Assembly: GCF_009696315.1 (NCBI RefSeq)
Contig: NZ_VUMG01000003.1
Location: 310,001-374,000 of the forward strand
Direction: 5' to 3'
Origin: Cutibacterium porci
Lineage (GTDB): Bacteria > Actinomycetota > Actinomycetes > Propionibacteriales > Propionibacteriaceae
DNA length: 64,000 nucleotides
Shown: piece after piece, positions 36,363 to 44,894 of the stretch
Layout: every line of letters begins with the position of its first letter
How positions within the stretch are numbered: the stretch's first letter is position 1
Notes under the pieces: generated by a model
What the model was told of the DNA's origin: nothing
Database searches by the model: none
The model's input: the letters and a program-made list of their open reading frames with translations, nothing else
Translations under genes and position numbers: made by a program

Positions 36363-37718
36363 TTGTTAAAGTTCACAGTCGATGTTCTTGTCATCGGATG
36401 GGGCAAAGCCGGTAAGACGATCGCCGGACGCCTCGCCGGGGAGGGCCGCAATGTCGCCCTCGTCGAAAGGTCACCACAGATGTATGGCGGCACCTGCATC
36501 AACATCGCCTGCGTACCCACCAAAGACCTCATCGACTCAGCATCCAAGCGCGACGGCCGCGACCCCGTCCCCTACTTCAGCTCAGCCGTCGCCGACCGCG
36601 ACACCCTCATTGCCAAACTGAACCATGCCAACCACGCCATGCTGGAAGGCAAGGCGCTCCTTTTTGACGGGGTGGCCAGCTTCACCGGGCCTCACACTGT
36701 GACCGTCTCTGGTGGCGACGACGAGATCGCCGTGCACGCCGAGACGATCATCATCAATACCGGAGCTCACCCAGCAACCCTCTCGATTCCCGGTGCCGAT
36801 GGCCCCCGAGTTTATGACTCCACCACGATCCAGCACATCAATCCCTTGCCGTCACGACTGGTTATCGTGGGTGGCGGTTTCATTGGGCTGGAGTTCGCTC
36901 AGATGTTCGCCCGATTCGGCTCCCAGGTGACCCTGCTCGAGGCCGGCGAAACCTTCGCCCCCGCCCTTGACGCCGACATCGCCGAGCGTGTGCGCAACAT
37001 GCTTGAGGGTGAAGGGGTCACCGTCGTCACGGGTGCGCGCGCCACCTCGTTTCACGACACCGGCAACCAGGTTGACGTCGTCACTAGTGAGCGGACTTTC
37101 ACCGCCGATGCCGTGTTGGTGGCAGCGGGCCGACTCCCCGCCACTGAGGACCTCCACCTTGAAATTGCCGGGGTGGCCACCGATGAGCGAGACTACATCA
37201 CCGTCGACGATCAGCTGCGCACCAATGTTGATGGGGTGTACGCAGTCGGCGACGTCAACGGTGGACCGCAGTTCACCTACGTCTCCCTCGACGACAACCG
37301 GGTGCTGTGGGACACCCTTCACGACGGGCCGCGTCGTCGCAACGATCGGGTGGCCGTCCCGACGACGACCTTCCTCGACCCGCCACTGTCGCAGGTGGGC
37401 ATGACGATGCGCCAAGCCCGGCAGTCCGGGCTCAATGTCCTCGTGGCTACCAAGGACGTCGCCTCGATCGCCGCCATGCCGCGACCCAAGATCGTCGGAC
37501 AAACCGAGGGCCTCATCCGAGTTCTCGCCAATGCCGACGACCACACCATCCTGGGGGCAACCCTGTGGTGCATAGATTCGCAGGAGCTCGTCAACCTCGT
37601 CTCACTGGCCATGCGGTTAGGAGCGCGCTATGAGACGTTGCGTGACGGAATCTGGACTCACCCGTCGTCCACCGAAGCTTTCAATGAGGTGCTTGGGACG
37701 CTCACGCCTCTTGCGTGA
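36363..37718 (+). CDS. RclA-like FAD-dependent disulfide oxidoreductase
   Basis: A 451-residue class I flavoprotein reductase. The FAD motif DVLVIGWGKAGKTIAGRLA opens it, redox cysteines lie in GGTCINIACVPTK, the NAD site is VIVGGGFIGLEFAQ, and GVYAVGDVNGGPQFTY closes the FAD domain. The C-terminal THPSSTEAFNEVL has the HP-T-E pattern of RclA, not the HxxE of lipoamide dehydrogenase. RclA of E. coli protects from reactive chlorine and reduces copper; a similar defence against neutrophil oxidants on skin is possible (inference). The start is a TTG with AAAGGG eight bases before it. A terminator follows. Confidence 0.87.
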   Translation: MLKFTVDVLVIGWGKAGKTIAGRLAGEGRNVALVERSPQMYGGTCINIACVPTKDLIDSASKRDGRDPVPYFSSAVADRDTLIAKLNHANHAMLEGKALLFDGVASFTGPHTVTVSGGDDEIAVHAETIIINTGAHPATLSIPGADGPRVYDSTTIQHINPLPSRLVIVGGGFIGLEFAQMFARFGSQVTLLEAGETFAPALDADIAERVRNMLEGEGVTVVTGARATSFHDTGNQVDVVTSERTFTADAVLVAAGRLPATEDLHLEIAGVATDERDYITVDDQLRTNVDGVYAVGDVNGGPQFTYVSLDDNRVLWDTLHDGPRRRNDRVAVPTTTFLDPPLSQVGMTMRQARQSGLNVLVATKDVASIAAMPRPKIVGQTEGLIRVLANADDHTILGATLWCIDSQELVNLVSLAMRLGARYETLRDGIWTHPSSTEAFNEVLGTLTPLA

Positions 37719-37725
37719 AAAATGG

Positions 37726-37773
37726 TTGACGTCCAGTTTGACTACCTGGTCAAACCGGACGTCAATCGGTTTT
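37726..37773. terminator. Bidirectional terminator between RclA-like and acid phosphatase genes
   Basis: TTGACGTCC-a-GTTTGAC pairs with GTCAAAC-c-GGACGTCAA (37726-37765), sixteen pairs with one internal mismatch, and TCGGTTTT follows on the plus strand. The phosphatase frame (shifted tail) also ends at 37772, so both convergent genes stop at this hairpin. Confidence 0.85.
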
Positions 37774-39249
37774 AGGATGCCTGAGGTGCCGAGACGACCT
37801 CAGGTTTGAGGTTTCCAGTCTCGACCTTGACGACGTGACCGGCCCTGTCAACTGTCACCTTGGCACTCATGGCTGCGGCCACATTGATGCGCTGCCATCC
37901 GCCTGAGGATGAGTCAAGGGCGTACCCGGCATCAATCTCGGTGGCGGCGCCAGCACCTGCCGACGCTGGGCATCGGAAAGGGTCGGGAAGGCAGTGTCCA
38001 ATAGGTTCTCGGCACCAGCCGGGACGACCGGATCGGTCGTGACGGGAGCCGGGCCACCATAAGCGGAAGCCTTGCTGAAACCGTAGGTCATGCGGGCGCG
38101 ATAGGCCTTGAGAGCCGAGGCGCGATCGACCACCGGCATCGTGGACACCGAGTCGGTGAAGGTGTTGTAGTAGCCATTCTTGTCGTTAGCACCCACATTT
38201 CCGATGCACGCCTGCACAGTGTCACCATGACCGTCGGCCTCACAACGGCGAGTGAGATATGCCGTCAACTCGGTGCGGGCAGCCTTGAGGGAGGCAGCGT
38301 ACAACTTATCCGTGGCCAACGCGGCGGACACGTTGCTGTGGCCCTCGATGCGCCCACCCATAATGTCCATCGGGTAGTGCACGCCGAGCACGGCGCGATT
38401 ATTACCGGCCTCGGATGCGCGAGTAAGGATCTCGGGACCAAGTTCAGGCAAGATCTCAGCCATCGCCAGGCCGTAAGCATAGGCGGCGGTGGTGTGGCCC
38501 GAAGGGAAAGCCTGGCTGACGGTCAGGTTGGTGCCAGAGGAGCCGTCCATCAGGTCGTAGCCGGCAGTAAGGAGGGCCCGTCCACCCCTCTTGTGATTCA
38601 CGTCGATCCGGCTTGGCACCCGCGCAATGGCAAGGCTCTTCTTAAGACCACGCAAATTGTTCGGATTCCCGGAATCGGCGAAACTGCGGTCAGCAAGATA
38701 GGGACGCGGGTAGTTGAAGTACTTCTTGGCAGCCCCGGTGCACTTCGTCGTCACTTCCTGAGCGCCGGTCGCCCAAATAAACCGGGCAACTCGGGTAAGT
38801 CTGCAGTCGTGGAGATTCACCGGAGTGCACTGCGCGAGTCCTTCAGCTAGGTATTTACCGAGCACCGGGCCTAGGGCATCGTTATCTTCTTGCAACGGGT
38901 CCGTGAACATCGTGGCATCGCGCAGAGCACGCCACTGCTGGGATCTGCCCTGCCGGTCAGCGGCTTGGCCCACCTCGTCAACTCCGGCCTTGTTGATCTG
39001 CTCAACGCCCTCGTCGTTGCGAGCCAAGATCTTCGAGCCTTGAGGGGTCACGTCACCGCGAAAAGCAGTGTCGAAGTTCTGCTTGTCGAACGGTTTAGAA
39101 GTCCAGTAGCGGTTGTACTCACTCAAGAGAGCAACGTGCGGATCTGCGAGCTCATCGGGTTGGGCCGCCTGGGCGGAACTGGCTCCCACACTACTGACGA
39201 ACGCCGTCACGCAGGCAAGGCCCAGGACAGAGGTACGAAGAATTTTCAC
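37772..39249 (-). CDS. Secreted class A (PAP2) acid phosphatase with a late frameshift
   Basis: A signal peptide (MKILRTSVLGLACVTAF...SAQA) is followed by a PAP2 phosphatase. Its three motifs are intact: KKYFNYPRP, FPSGHTTAAYAYG and the R...GVHYPMDIMGG segment. The frame runs to a TGA at 37867 with a tail of no family resemblance (PPPRLMPGTPLTHP). If the frame is changed at about 37943-37952, in GGCGGCGCC, translation continues as TEIDAGYALDSSSGGW...QRINVAAAMSAKVTV to TAA 37772. This is the GY-LD...GW-R-N-AAA tail normal for these enzymes. The active site is unaffected. GTG 39249 has TAGGAG upstream. Error or mutation cannot be told apart here. Confidence 0.88.
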
Positions 39250-39489
39250 CAGTTGACTCCTAGCGTGGTAATGGGCTGCTCAGACGTAACCACAGAACTG
39301 TCACGAGTTGACGGTATGGGAACGAAGTGACGGGCAGCGGTCCAGAAGGTGACGAGTTACCCACACGTCATAGGTGTGCTGTCCGATAGTTTCCGCGAGG
39401 GCATTCACGCGGCAGGTTCAGGGCTGACGGCCCCGCGGAGTCACGGTCTCGGGCGTGGCCCCGGCACCTCGTGGTGGTGCTGTGAGTGG

Positions 39490-39705
39490 TGTGGCGTTTG
39501 TGACCCTGGTGGGCAGTAGTGTGTTCGCTGTCGGCTCACTGGGGTGGGTTGATGCCTAGGTGATGTGGGGAAGCCGGTGTGAATCCGGCGCTGTCGCGCA
39601 ACCGTGACCATGTGTGGGAGTCGGGGTACCAGATCACGTGGGAGTGGTATGAGGTTCCGTCGCGGGTTACGGAGTCAACACCGACGCTAAAACGCTAGTG
39701 CTGTC
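39490..39705 (+). ncRNA. Cobalamin (AdoCbl-type) riboswitch
   Basis: The core GGGAAGCCGGTGTGAATCC followed by GGCGCTGTCGCGCAACCGTGA (39567-39607) matches the B12-riboswitch consensus GGGAA..GGTG.AAxTCC..C.G..CGC.AC.GT. GAGTCGGGGTACC (39618-39630) matches the downstream AGTCAGGAGACC element. CCGTCGCGGGTTACGG (39657-39672) can form a further stem. The element ends about 40 bases before the ATG of the toroid/SGNH gene. Outer limits are approximate. The remaining DNA between the phosphatase start and the element (39250-39490) shows no gene. Confidence 0.9.
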
Positions 39706-39712
39706 TGGGAAT

Positions 39713-39742
39713 CCCTTCGGAAAAGATGCTTCCGGGGAGGAG
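39713..39742 (+). promoter_or_regulatory. Hairpin that can hide the ribosome site
   Basis: CGGAA (39718-39722) pairs with TTCCG (39730-39734), and after a TT bulge CCC (39713-39715) pairs with GGG (39735-39737). This buries the GGGGAGGAG (39734-39742) ribosome site of the ATG at 39747. With the riboswitch before it, this suggests translational shut-off when B12 is bound. Confidence 0.55.
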
Positions 39743-39746
39743 CGAT

Positions 39747-41994
39747 ATGGCAGTTATGATGACGTGCAAGCGAGTGTTGGGGTCGCTGGTGGCGGCTGCG
39801 GTGGTGACCGCCACGGTGACGGTCGCGGCGCAGGCGGCTGGCCCGAAGCCTGCTTCTGATTATGCCGGCCAGGCTAGTAAAGCGGTCGACTATGTGAACG
39901 CGCACCGGGCAGAAGTGGCCACCGGTGGCTTAGGCCCGCAGTTGGATGGGGTATTAGCGTTAGTGGCTTCGGGTAGGAAAGACAACGCCACAATGACCAC
40001 GCTTGGCACACTCAAAGCCAACATTAAGACGCAGGGGCCAGCCTATTGCACCCCTCACACTGTGGGCGGGTGTGCGAAAGTGACGATCACTTTGCTGGCG
40101 GCTGGCGAGTCACCCACCTATGGCGGGGTTGATTACGCCGCACCAGTGACGTCGTTATCGGCTGCCGCTGTGCACGAGCATCCCTATAATCTTGCCCTTG
40201 ACATGATCGCGTTGGAGCGGCTGGGCAAGCCGATCCCGAACGCCTTGTTCACGGCAGTGACAACATCAGACTGGGAGGATCCTGACACTGCTGGCCTCAT
40301 GTTGGTGGCTTTATCGCATGTAGTAGCCACTACAGCCCAGCAGAAAACCATCACTACGGTGGTTACCAAGTTGCAGGGCTTCCTCGATACGGCTAGGCGG
40401 GGGCAAGGCTGGAGTGATTGGCCCCATGATCAGGCTAATGTTTCTACCACGTCGCTCGTGGCTGCCGGGTTGCATCGCCTCGGTGACCCATCTCATCTCA
40501 AACAGGCTACGCTGGCCCAAAACTGGCTGGCCAGCCTCCAGCGCAGTGACGGTGCGTTCCCGTGGTGGGACCCGACCTGGGCCACGCTCAAAGTTATCCC
40601 CGTATTACGAGGTGTGCAGTCGTTGGACACTATTGGGGCTCATCGAGCCCGGACAGTACCTGTTGAGGGGTGGGTGCCGCCTCGCCGGTTGGTGAAGATG
40701 ACTGTGCTGGGAGACTCCTACTCGGCAGGCAATGGAACGCTAAGGGATTACGAATATCCAACTGACCATTCGTATCGCAGTCCTAAGAATTATGGTTCGG
40801 TGCTTACGCGTCGGTTGAATCGGGAGTTTGGGGTCGATACCACGTTTCAGACTGATGTGCGGGCCTGGAGTGGCGCCCAAATCACGACCGGGGACCACAG
40901 TATTGTTAGTCAGGCCGACGGAATGGATCCCCACACACATGTGGTCCTCATGACCGCCGGAGGCAACGACCTAGACTTCATCGGCGTCGTCGAAAAGTGT
41001 TTTCTTGTCAAGATATGGGCTATGGCTAGTTGCGGTGACGCCGTTGATGCGTCACCGCAAGAAGATTGATGCCACGATGACGAAGACGACGACGTTGTTG
41101 TCGCATATTCAGCAGCGGCTGACCGATCCGGCTCACACACGGGTCATCCTGATCGGGTACCCCTACCTCATCCAGGCAGACCGCGACGTGTTCCGAGATC
41201 TGCCGTCTACTCGGGTGCGGGCCGCCGAGGACGAGTTCCGCACCAAACAAGCCGCCACCATCAAGGCCTGGAACACATCCCATGCCCTCAAAGTGACCTA
41301 CACCCCCACCACCGCTCTCTTCACGAATCATGAACCTGAAACACCGATGTGGGTATCAACAAGTCCAGGCCATCAACAGAATATGTATAGATGGATAAAC
41401 GGCGTTGTCGAGACCGCTGGGCATCGAAACGAAGACGGATTAACTCAACCATATCCGAGTCAAGATATGAGCAATTTTTATCATCCGAATGTGATTGGTC
41501 ATGAACAGATTGCTGAGCTGGTTCATGATGCGCTCCTGTCGAGAACGGTCAGGAGTGCGAGCTTGTCTGAGAGTGTTGCGCAGGTGGCCTCGGTGCCGGG
41601 GGTACGGATGCGTGCCGCTGTGATGGGTCAAAGCCAGGTACGCCGGGGTAACCCGTTGAGCCTAGATGCGTCCTCGTCGTATACGGCCTTCGGCCATATC
41701 CGGCGCTGGCAATGGGACTTAAACGGTGACGGACACTACGAAATCGATAGCGCTACACCTGAGATCACCCGCACCCTCACCCGCATCGGAACATACCAGG
41801 CACACCTGCGCATCACCGACACCACCGGCACCAGTGACACCCTCACCTTCCCAATCCAGGTCACCCGAGACGGCGACGGCGTACCCGATACACAAGACAA
41901 CTGCCCCACCATAGCCAACCAAGACCAAACCGACACCGACCACGACGGCATCGGAGACGCCTGCGACCCCCACACCACCAGGACACCCCGATGA
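39747..41994 (+). CDS. Secreted B12-riboswitch-controlled protein: alpha/alpha-toroid, SGNH hydrolase, PKD-like and TSP3 domains; split by a one-base frameshift
   Basis: Signal peptide about 1-35 (VAAAVVTATVTVAAQAAG). Residues about 40-300 form alpha-helical repeats of prenyltransferase/transcobalamin type (GQGWSDWPH, STTSLVAAGL, SDGAFPWWDPTW). The SGNH hydrolase follows with nucleophile VLGDSYSAGNG, oxyanion MTAGGNDLDF and His in FYHPNVIGHEQIA. A PKD-like module (WDLNGDGHYEID) and a thrombospondin type 3 calcium repeat (DGDGVPDTQDNCP, DTDHDGIGDACD) end it. The first frame stops at 41069. Removing one C at 41055-41056 joins it smoothly to the second frame through DASRKKIDATM. About 748 residues if intact. 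GGGGAGGAG precedes ATG 39747. No function is established; B12 capture or surface ester hydrolysis are candidates. Confidence 0.78.
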
Positions 41995-42575
41995 CCACCC
42001 ACAAAAACACGATTGAGGAGCAATACCACCACGCACCCCTCAACGGCCTGACCACCGGTGCGATCGTTGGAGCCGCCTGGGCTACGGTATTCTTAATACT
42101 ATACGTCAATTCATGGAAGGTGATAGACGTCAAGGAATACCCGTCTATCCTTCTCATGTCGCTCATCTTTCCCCTAGTAGGGTGGCTCACGGGCTTATGG
42201 GAAAAAAGTACTTGTCCATACAAGACTCCGGTAAAGCAGGCACGCAGAATTGGGACCATTGGAGCCGTCATGGCCACCATCACCGGGCTCATCATGACAA
42301 CCGTTTGTTACACTGTCCTTGACAAACCTGAAGACCGTGGCATACCCAGAATTGCCGCCTTTAGCGCGAAGACTTTCATCGTCTATTTTGCCCCGCTTAT
42401 AGTTTTTCCTATTGCAGGGTATGCCCTTGGTCTTTTCAGAGGCGCTTTAACATCCGAGGATCGTTTTATCATCGCCAAGATGAGCCTCGCGTCAATCACG
42501 ACTTTGCTTGCCTGCGTGATCGCATGGCTTTGTTTCTCGGGATTTCTAGGCATGGCATTTTTCTTCACGTTTTGA
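41991..42575 (+). CDS. Four-helix membrane protein, copy 1 of a tandem array
   Basis: A 194-residue protein with four hydrophobic segments and a short polar N-terminus (MTTHKNTIEEQYHHAPLNGL). The family signature across the array is LNGLTTGAIVGAAWATVF, LIFPLVGWLTGLWE, IGAVMATITGLIM, FIVYFAPLIVFPIAGYALG and a Phe-rich end (MAFFFTF). Its ATG overlaps the stop of the upstream secreted gene as ATGA, so it is translated with it. I do not recognise the family. The position directly after a secreted enzyme and the array suggest an immunity, anchoring or processing role (inference). Confidence 0.75.
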   Translation: MTTHKNTIEEQYHHAPLNGLTTGAIVGAAWATVFLILYVNSWKVIDVKEYPSILLMSLIFPLVGWLTGLWEKSTCPYKTPVKQARRIGTIGAVMATITGLIMTTVCYTVLDKPEDRGIPRIAAFSAKTFIVYFAPLIVFPIAGYALGLFRGALTSEDRFIIAKMSLASITTLLACVIAWLCFSGFLGMAFFFTF

Positions 42576-42728
42576 TGGACGTAAGTTATGTAGGCACAGT
42601 TCTTAGCAGCGGCGGTATTCTTGGGGAATTTCCCCAACCGCGGGAGGCTACGGTATCCCTATGTTAACACATGGCACCAACTTCACAGCTAGCACACAAC
42701 GACATCCCTCCACCATGAGATGGAAACA
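42576..42728. repeat. Duplicated flank A with hairpin
   Basis: A 120-base stretch after copy 1 (TTTTGATGGACGTAAGTTATG onward) reappears after copy 4 at about 44681-44810 with substitutions. Each has a hairpin: TTGGGGAATTTCCCCAA at 42621-42637 here, CTTGGGAGCTATCCCAG at 44731-44747 there, both framed by GCGG and CGCGG. No gene. Confidence 0.6.
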
Positions 42729-43288
42729 ATGAGCATTCGCACTAATACAGACGACGAGCAATACCGCCCCACACACCCCTCAACGGCCTGACCATCGGCA
42801 CCATCGTTGGAGCTGTCTGGGCGCTCGTATTCTTGCTCTGGGGTGCACGGGGAAACTTTTTCATGTCCGTCTATTTCATGTCGGTTGTTTTCCCTGTGGT
42901 CGGATGGCTTACTGGGCTGTGGGGGAGAACGGTTGGCGCTTGCGAGAATCCTGCAATGAAGAAACGCAAAATCAGGATTATAGGTGCCGTGATGGCAACT
43001 CTTACTGGGTTAATCGTGGCGATTCACGAGCATTTTATTGCATGGCGTAATTATATACCCAGAGATGCAATTTTTAGCGGCAAAGCTGTTATCGTATACC
43101 TTGCCCCCCTGATTGTTTTCCCTATTGTCGGGTGGTCGCTCGGCACAGCCATGGCTAATATCCTGCACAATAACGGGACTGCCATCATTCGGATGAGTTG
43201 CGTAACAGTCGCTGCTGTGTTTGTAGCGGTGATCGCTTGGTTCTATATTACAGCAAGTCTTAGCTTGATTTTTTTCTTTCGTTTTTGA
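42729..43288 (+). pseudogene. Four-helix membrane protein, copy 2, frameshifted near its start
   Basis: From ATG 42729 the frame reads MSIRTNTDDEQYRP and hits a TGA at 42787. Shifting frame in the C-rich CCGCCCCACACACCCC (about 42766-42781) continues as LNGLTIGTIVGAVWALVFLL, matching copy 1, to the end at 43288 (LSLIFFFRF). Against copy 1 the stretch is two bases longer. Downstream it keeps the VFPVVGWLTGLWGR, IGAVMATLTGLI and VIVYLAPLIVFPIVGWSLG segments. An internal start at 42833 could give a shortened protein. Likely inactive as it stands. Confidence 0.7.
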
Positions 43289-43327
43289 TGTGTCGGAATC
43301 TTCATCTTGGGGGCGTGAAATTAGGTT

Positions 43328-43477
43328 GTGATTATGCCTGTCGATGTTAGCAATAGCGTGGTTGATGGCTGGAACGGCTGCCTCACGATGGCCAACCCGG
43401 ATCAAACCGACACCGACCACGACGGCATCGGAGACGCCTGCGACCTCCACGCCACCACCGAAAAGGAGCCACGATGA
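43328..43477 (+). CDS. Orphan thrombospondin type 3 tail fragment
   Basis: A 49-codon frame from GTG 43328 reads DVSNSVVDGWNGCLTMANPD then QTDTDHDGIGDACD. The last 20 codons are almost identical to the end of the secreted SGNH protein (41,910-41,970). It lacks a signal peptide and any catalytic part. Its stop overlaps the ATG of copy 3 as ATGA, exactly as the full protein overlaps copy 1. It is best read as a displaced fragment duplicated together with the membrane gene. Confidence 0.7.
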   Translation: MIMPVDVSNSVVDGWNGCLTMANPDQTDTDHDGIGDACDLHATTEKEPR

Positions 43478-44103
43478 CCACCCATGAGAACACGAAGGGG
43501 CAGTACCGGCGCGCACCCGTTAATGGCCTCATCATAGGCACCATCATCGGGGTAGCCTGGGTATTTGTGCTATTGATTCCTGGTTTATTCACGAATGACC
43601 CTTCGAGGCGAGCGAGGATGGATCTTGTCGCATTAGTGTTGCCTATTCTTGGCTTGATTACCGGGGCATGGGAACGGTCCTTTACCTCCCGTAGATATTC
43701 AGCACAAATAGAACATAGAATTAAGGTAATCTGTGCCGCAATGATGACTGCAATCGGAATTATAATGGCAGTCACTTTTTATACGCTAGTTGCAAGTCAA
43801 CATACCCTCCATGCGCCAGCTCGTGCCGCATATAGCACTAAGGCGTTTATCCTGTACCTGCTTCCATTAATGATGTTTCCTTGTGCCGGGTGGGCGCTCG
43901 GGGGTGTGCGAGCAAATAATATCCATGATGCTCGATGGATCATTTCTAAGATGAGTATCATGGCGGGTGTAATGCTGTTCCTGTCTGTGGCTTTCTGGTT
44001 TACCACGAGTTTACTTATAGAAGTATTATTTTTTTTTCGAATTTTGAGCGTGTTCCTAATAACGCACCCCCTGCAACAACCCACACCGACCACGACGAAA
44101 TAG
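43474..44103 (+). CDS. Four-helix membrane protein, copy 3
   Basis: A 209-residue intact paralogue: MTTHENTKGQYRRAPVNGLI, LVLPILGLITGAWERS, AAMMTAIGIIMAVTF, AFILYLLPLMMFPCAGWALG. It is more diverged from copy 1 than copies 2 and 4 are. The C-terminus (HPLQQPTPTTTK) runs on into a degraded TSP3 fragment (ACCGACCACGACG...GGGGACGCC) that precedes copy 4, so the original end was probably near the Phe-rich LFFFRI at about 44040. It is coupled by ATGA to the TSP3 fragment. Confidence 0.72.
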   Translation: MTTHENTKGQYRRAPVNGLIIGTIIGVAWVFVLLIPGLFTNDPSRRARMDLVALVLPILGLITGAWERSFTSRRYSAQIEHRIKVICAAMMTAIGIIMAVTFYTLVASQHTLHAPARAAYSTKAFILYLLPLMMFPCAGWALGGVRANNIHDARWIISKMSIMAGVMLFLSVAFWFTTSLLIEVLFFFRILSVFLITHPLQQPTPTTTK

Positions 44104-44145
44104 GGGACGCCTATGGTCTTCTATACCGCTACTCAAGAGGCAGCA

Positions 44146-44730
44146 ATGACCACCCACAAAAACACGGTTGAAGAGCAATACCGCCACGCACCCCTCAACG
44201 GCCTGACCACCGGTGCGATCGTTGGAGCCGCCTGGGCTACGGTATTTTTAATACTATACGTCAGCGATAGATCCCAAGGAATATCCGTCTATCATTCTCA
44301 TGTCGCTCATCTTTCCCTTAGTAGGGTGGCTCACGAGTTTATGGGAAAGAAGAGTGTACGCATGTGATGACCCAAAGAAACGCAGACGCAGAGCTAAGAT
44401 CATTGGCGCTGTCATGGCCACCTTCGCCGGTGTATTCATGTTTTTCTCTCGAGCCCTTTAGATATGGTTTACACTTTGAGTGGCAAGGAGATGACGGCTC
44501 ACATGGTCCTTCTCATAGTGTTTCCTCTTGCTGGCCTGATTCTTAGCATCATCGGAATTAAACTCAAGAACAGCAGTGCTCCATTTATTCCCAGCATGAG
44601 CATTGTTACAGTAACTGTAATATTTATGGCTGCGGTGCTTTGGTTCTACTTATACATACTTTTGTCGGTGTTTTTCTTTGAATTTGATGGATATAGTTAT
44701 GCTGGCACGTATCCTTACCAGCGGCAGTGA
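44146..44730 (+). pseudogene. Four-helix membrane protein, copy 4, broken by a deletion
   Basis: The first 100 bases from ATG 44146 are nearly identical to copy 1 (MTTHKNTVEEQYRHAPLNGL through FLILYV). At about 44261-44275 some ten to twelve bases present in copy 1 (after ATACGTCA) are lost and the frame breaks. Another frame then carries SLIFPLVGWLTSLWE and IGAVMATFAGVFMFFSRAL to TAG 44458. A third piece from ATG 44464 (MVYTLSGKEMTAHMV... LSVFFFEF) supplies the last two helices up to 44730. Inactive as a whole; the last piece could be made alone. Confidence 0.68.
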
Positions 44731-44894
44731 TCTTGGGAGCTATCCCAGTCGCGGTGGCTACAATGTTCCTAATTACCGCCGGGCGCCAACTTCACAGCTA
44801 TCACAGAACCAGAACCCACTGTTCGATCGGCCCTCGTGATCGGCCCGGATGCCCTGGTGGGCGCGCCACCCCCTCCCGCCATACCCTTAGCTAC
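44731..44894. repeat. Duplicated flank D before the sugar kinase
   Basis: Continues the repeat of the copy-1 flank (see 42576): hairpin CTTGGGAGCTATCCCAG and ...CAACTTCACAGCTA are shared. After about 44810 the resemblance ends and the leader of the kinase gene begins. No gene. Confidence 0.5.

Noticed and set aside
41719-42036. Minus-strand frames rich in Val/Gly opposite the TSP3 repeat
   Set aside because: They are shadows caused by the repetitive GAC/ACC codons of the calcium-binding repeat.
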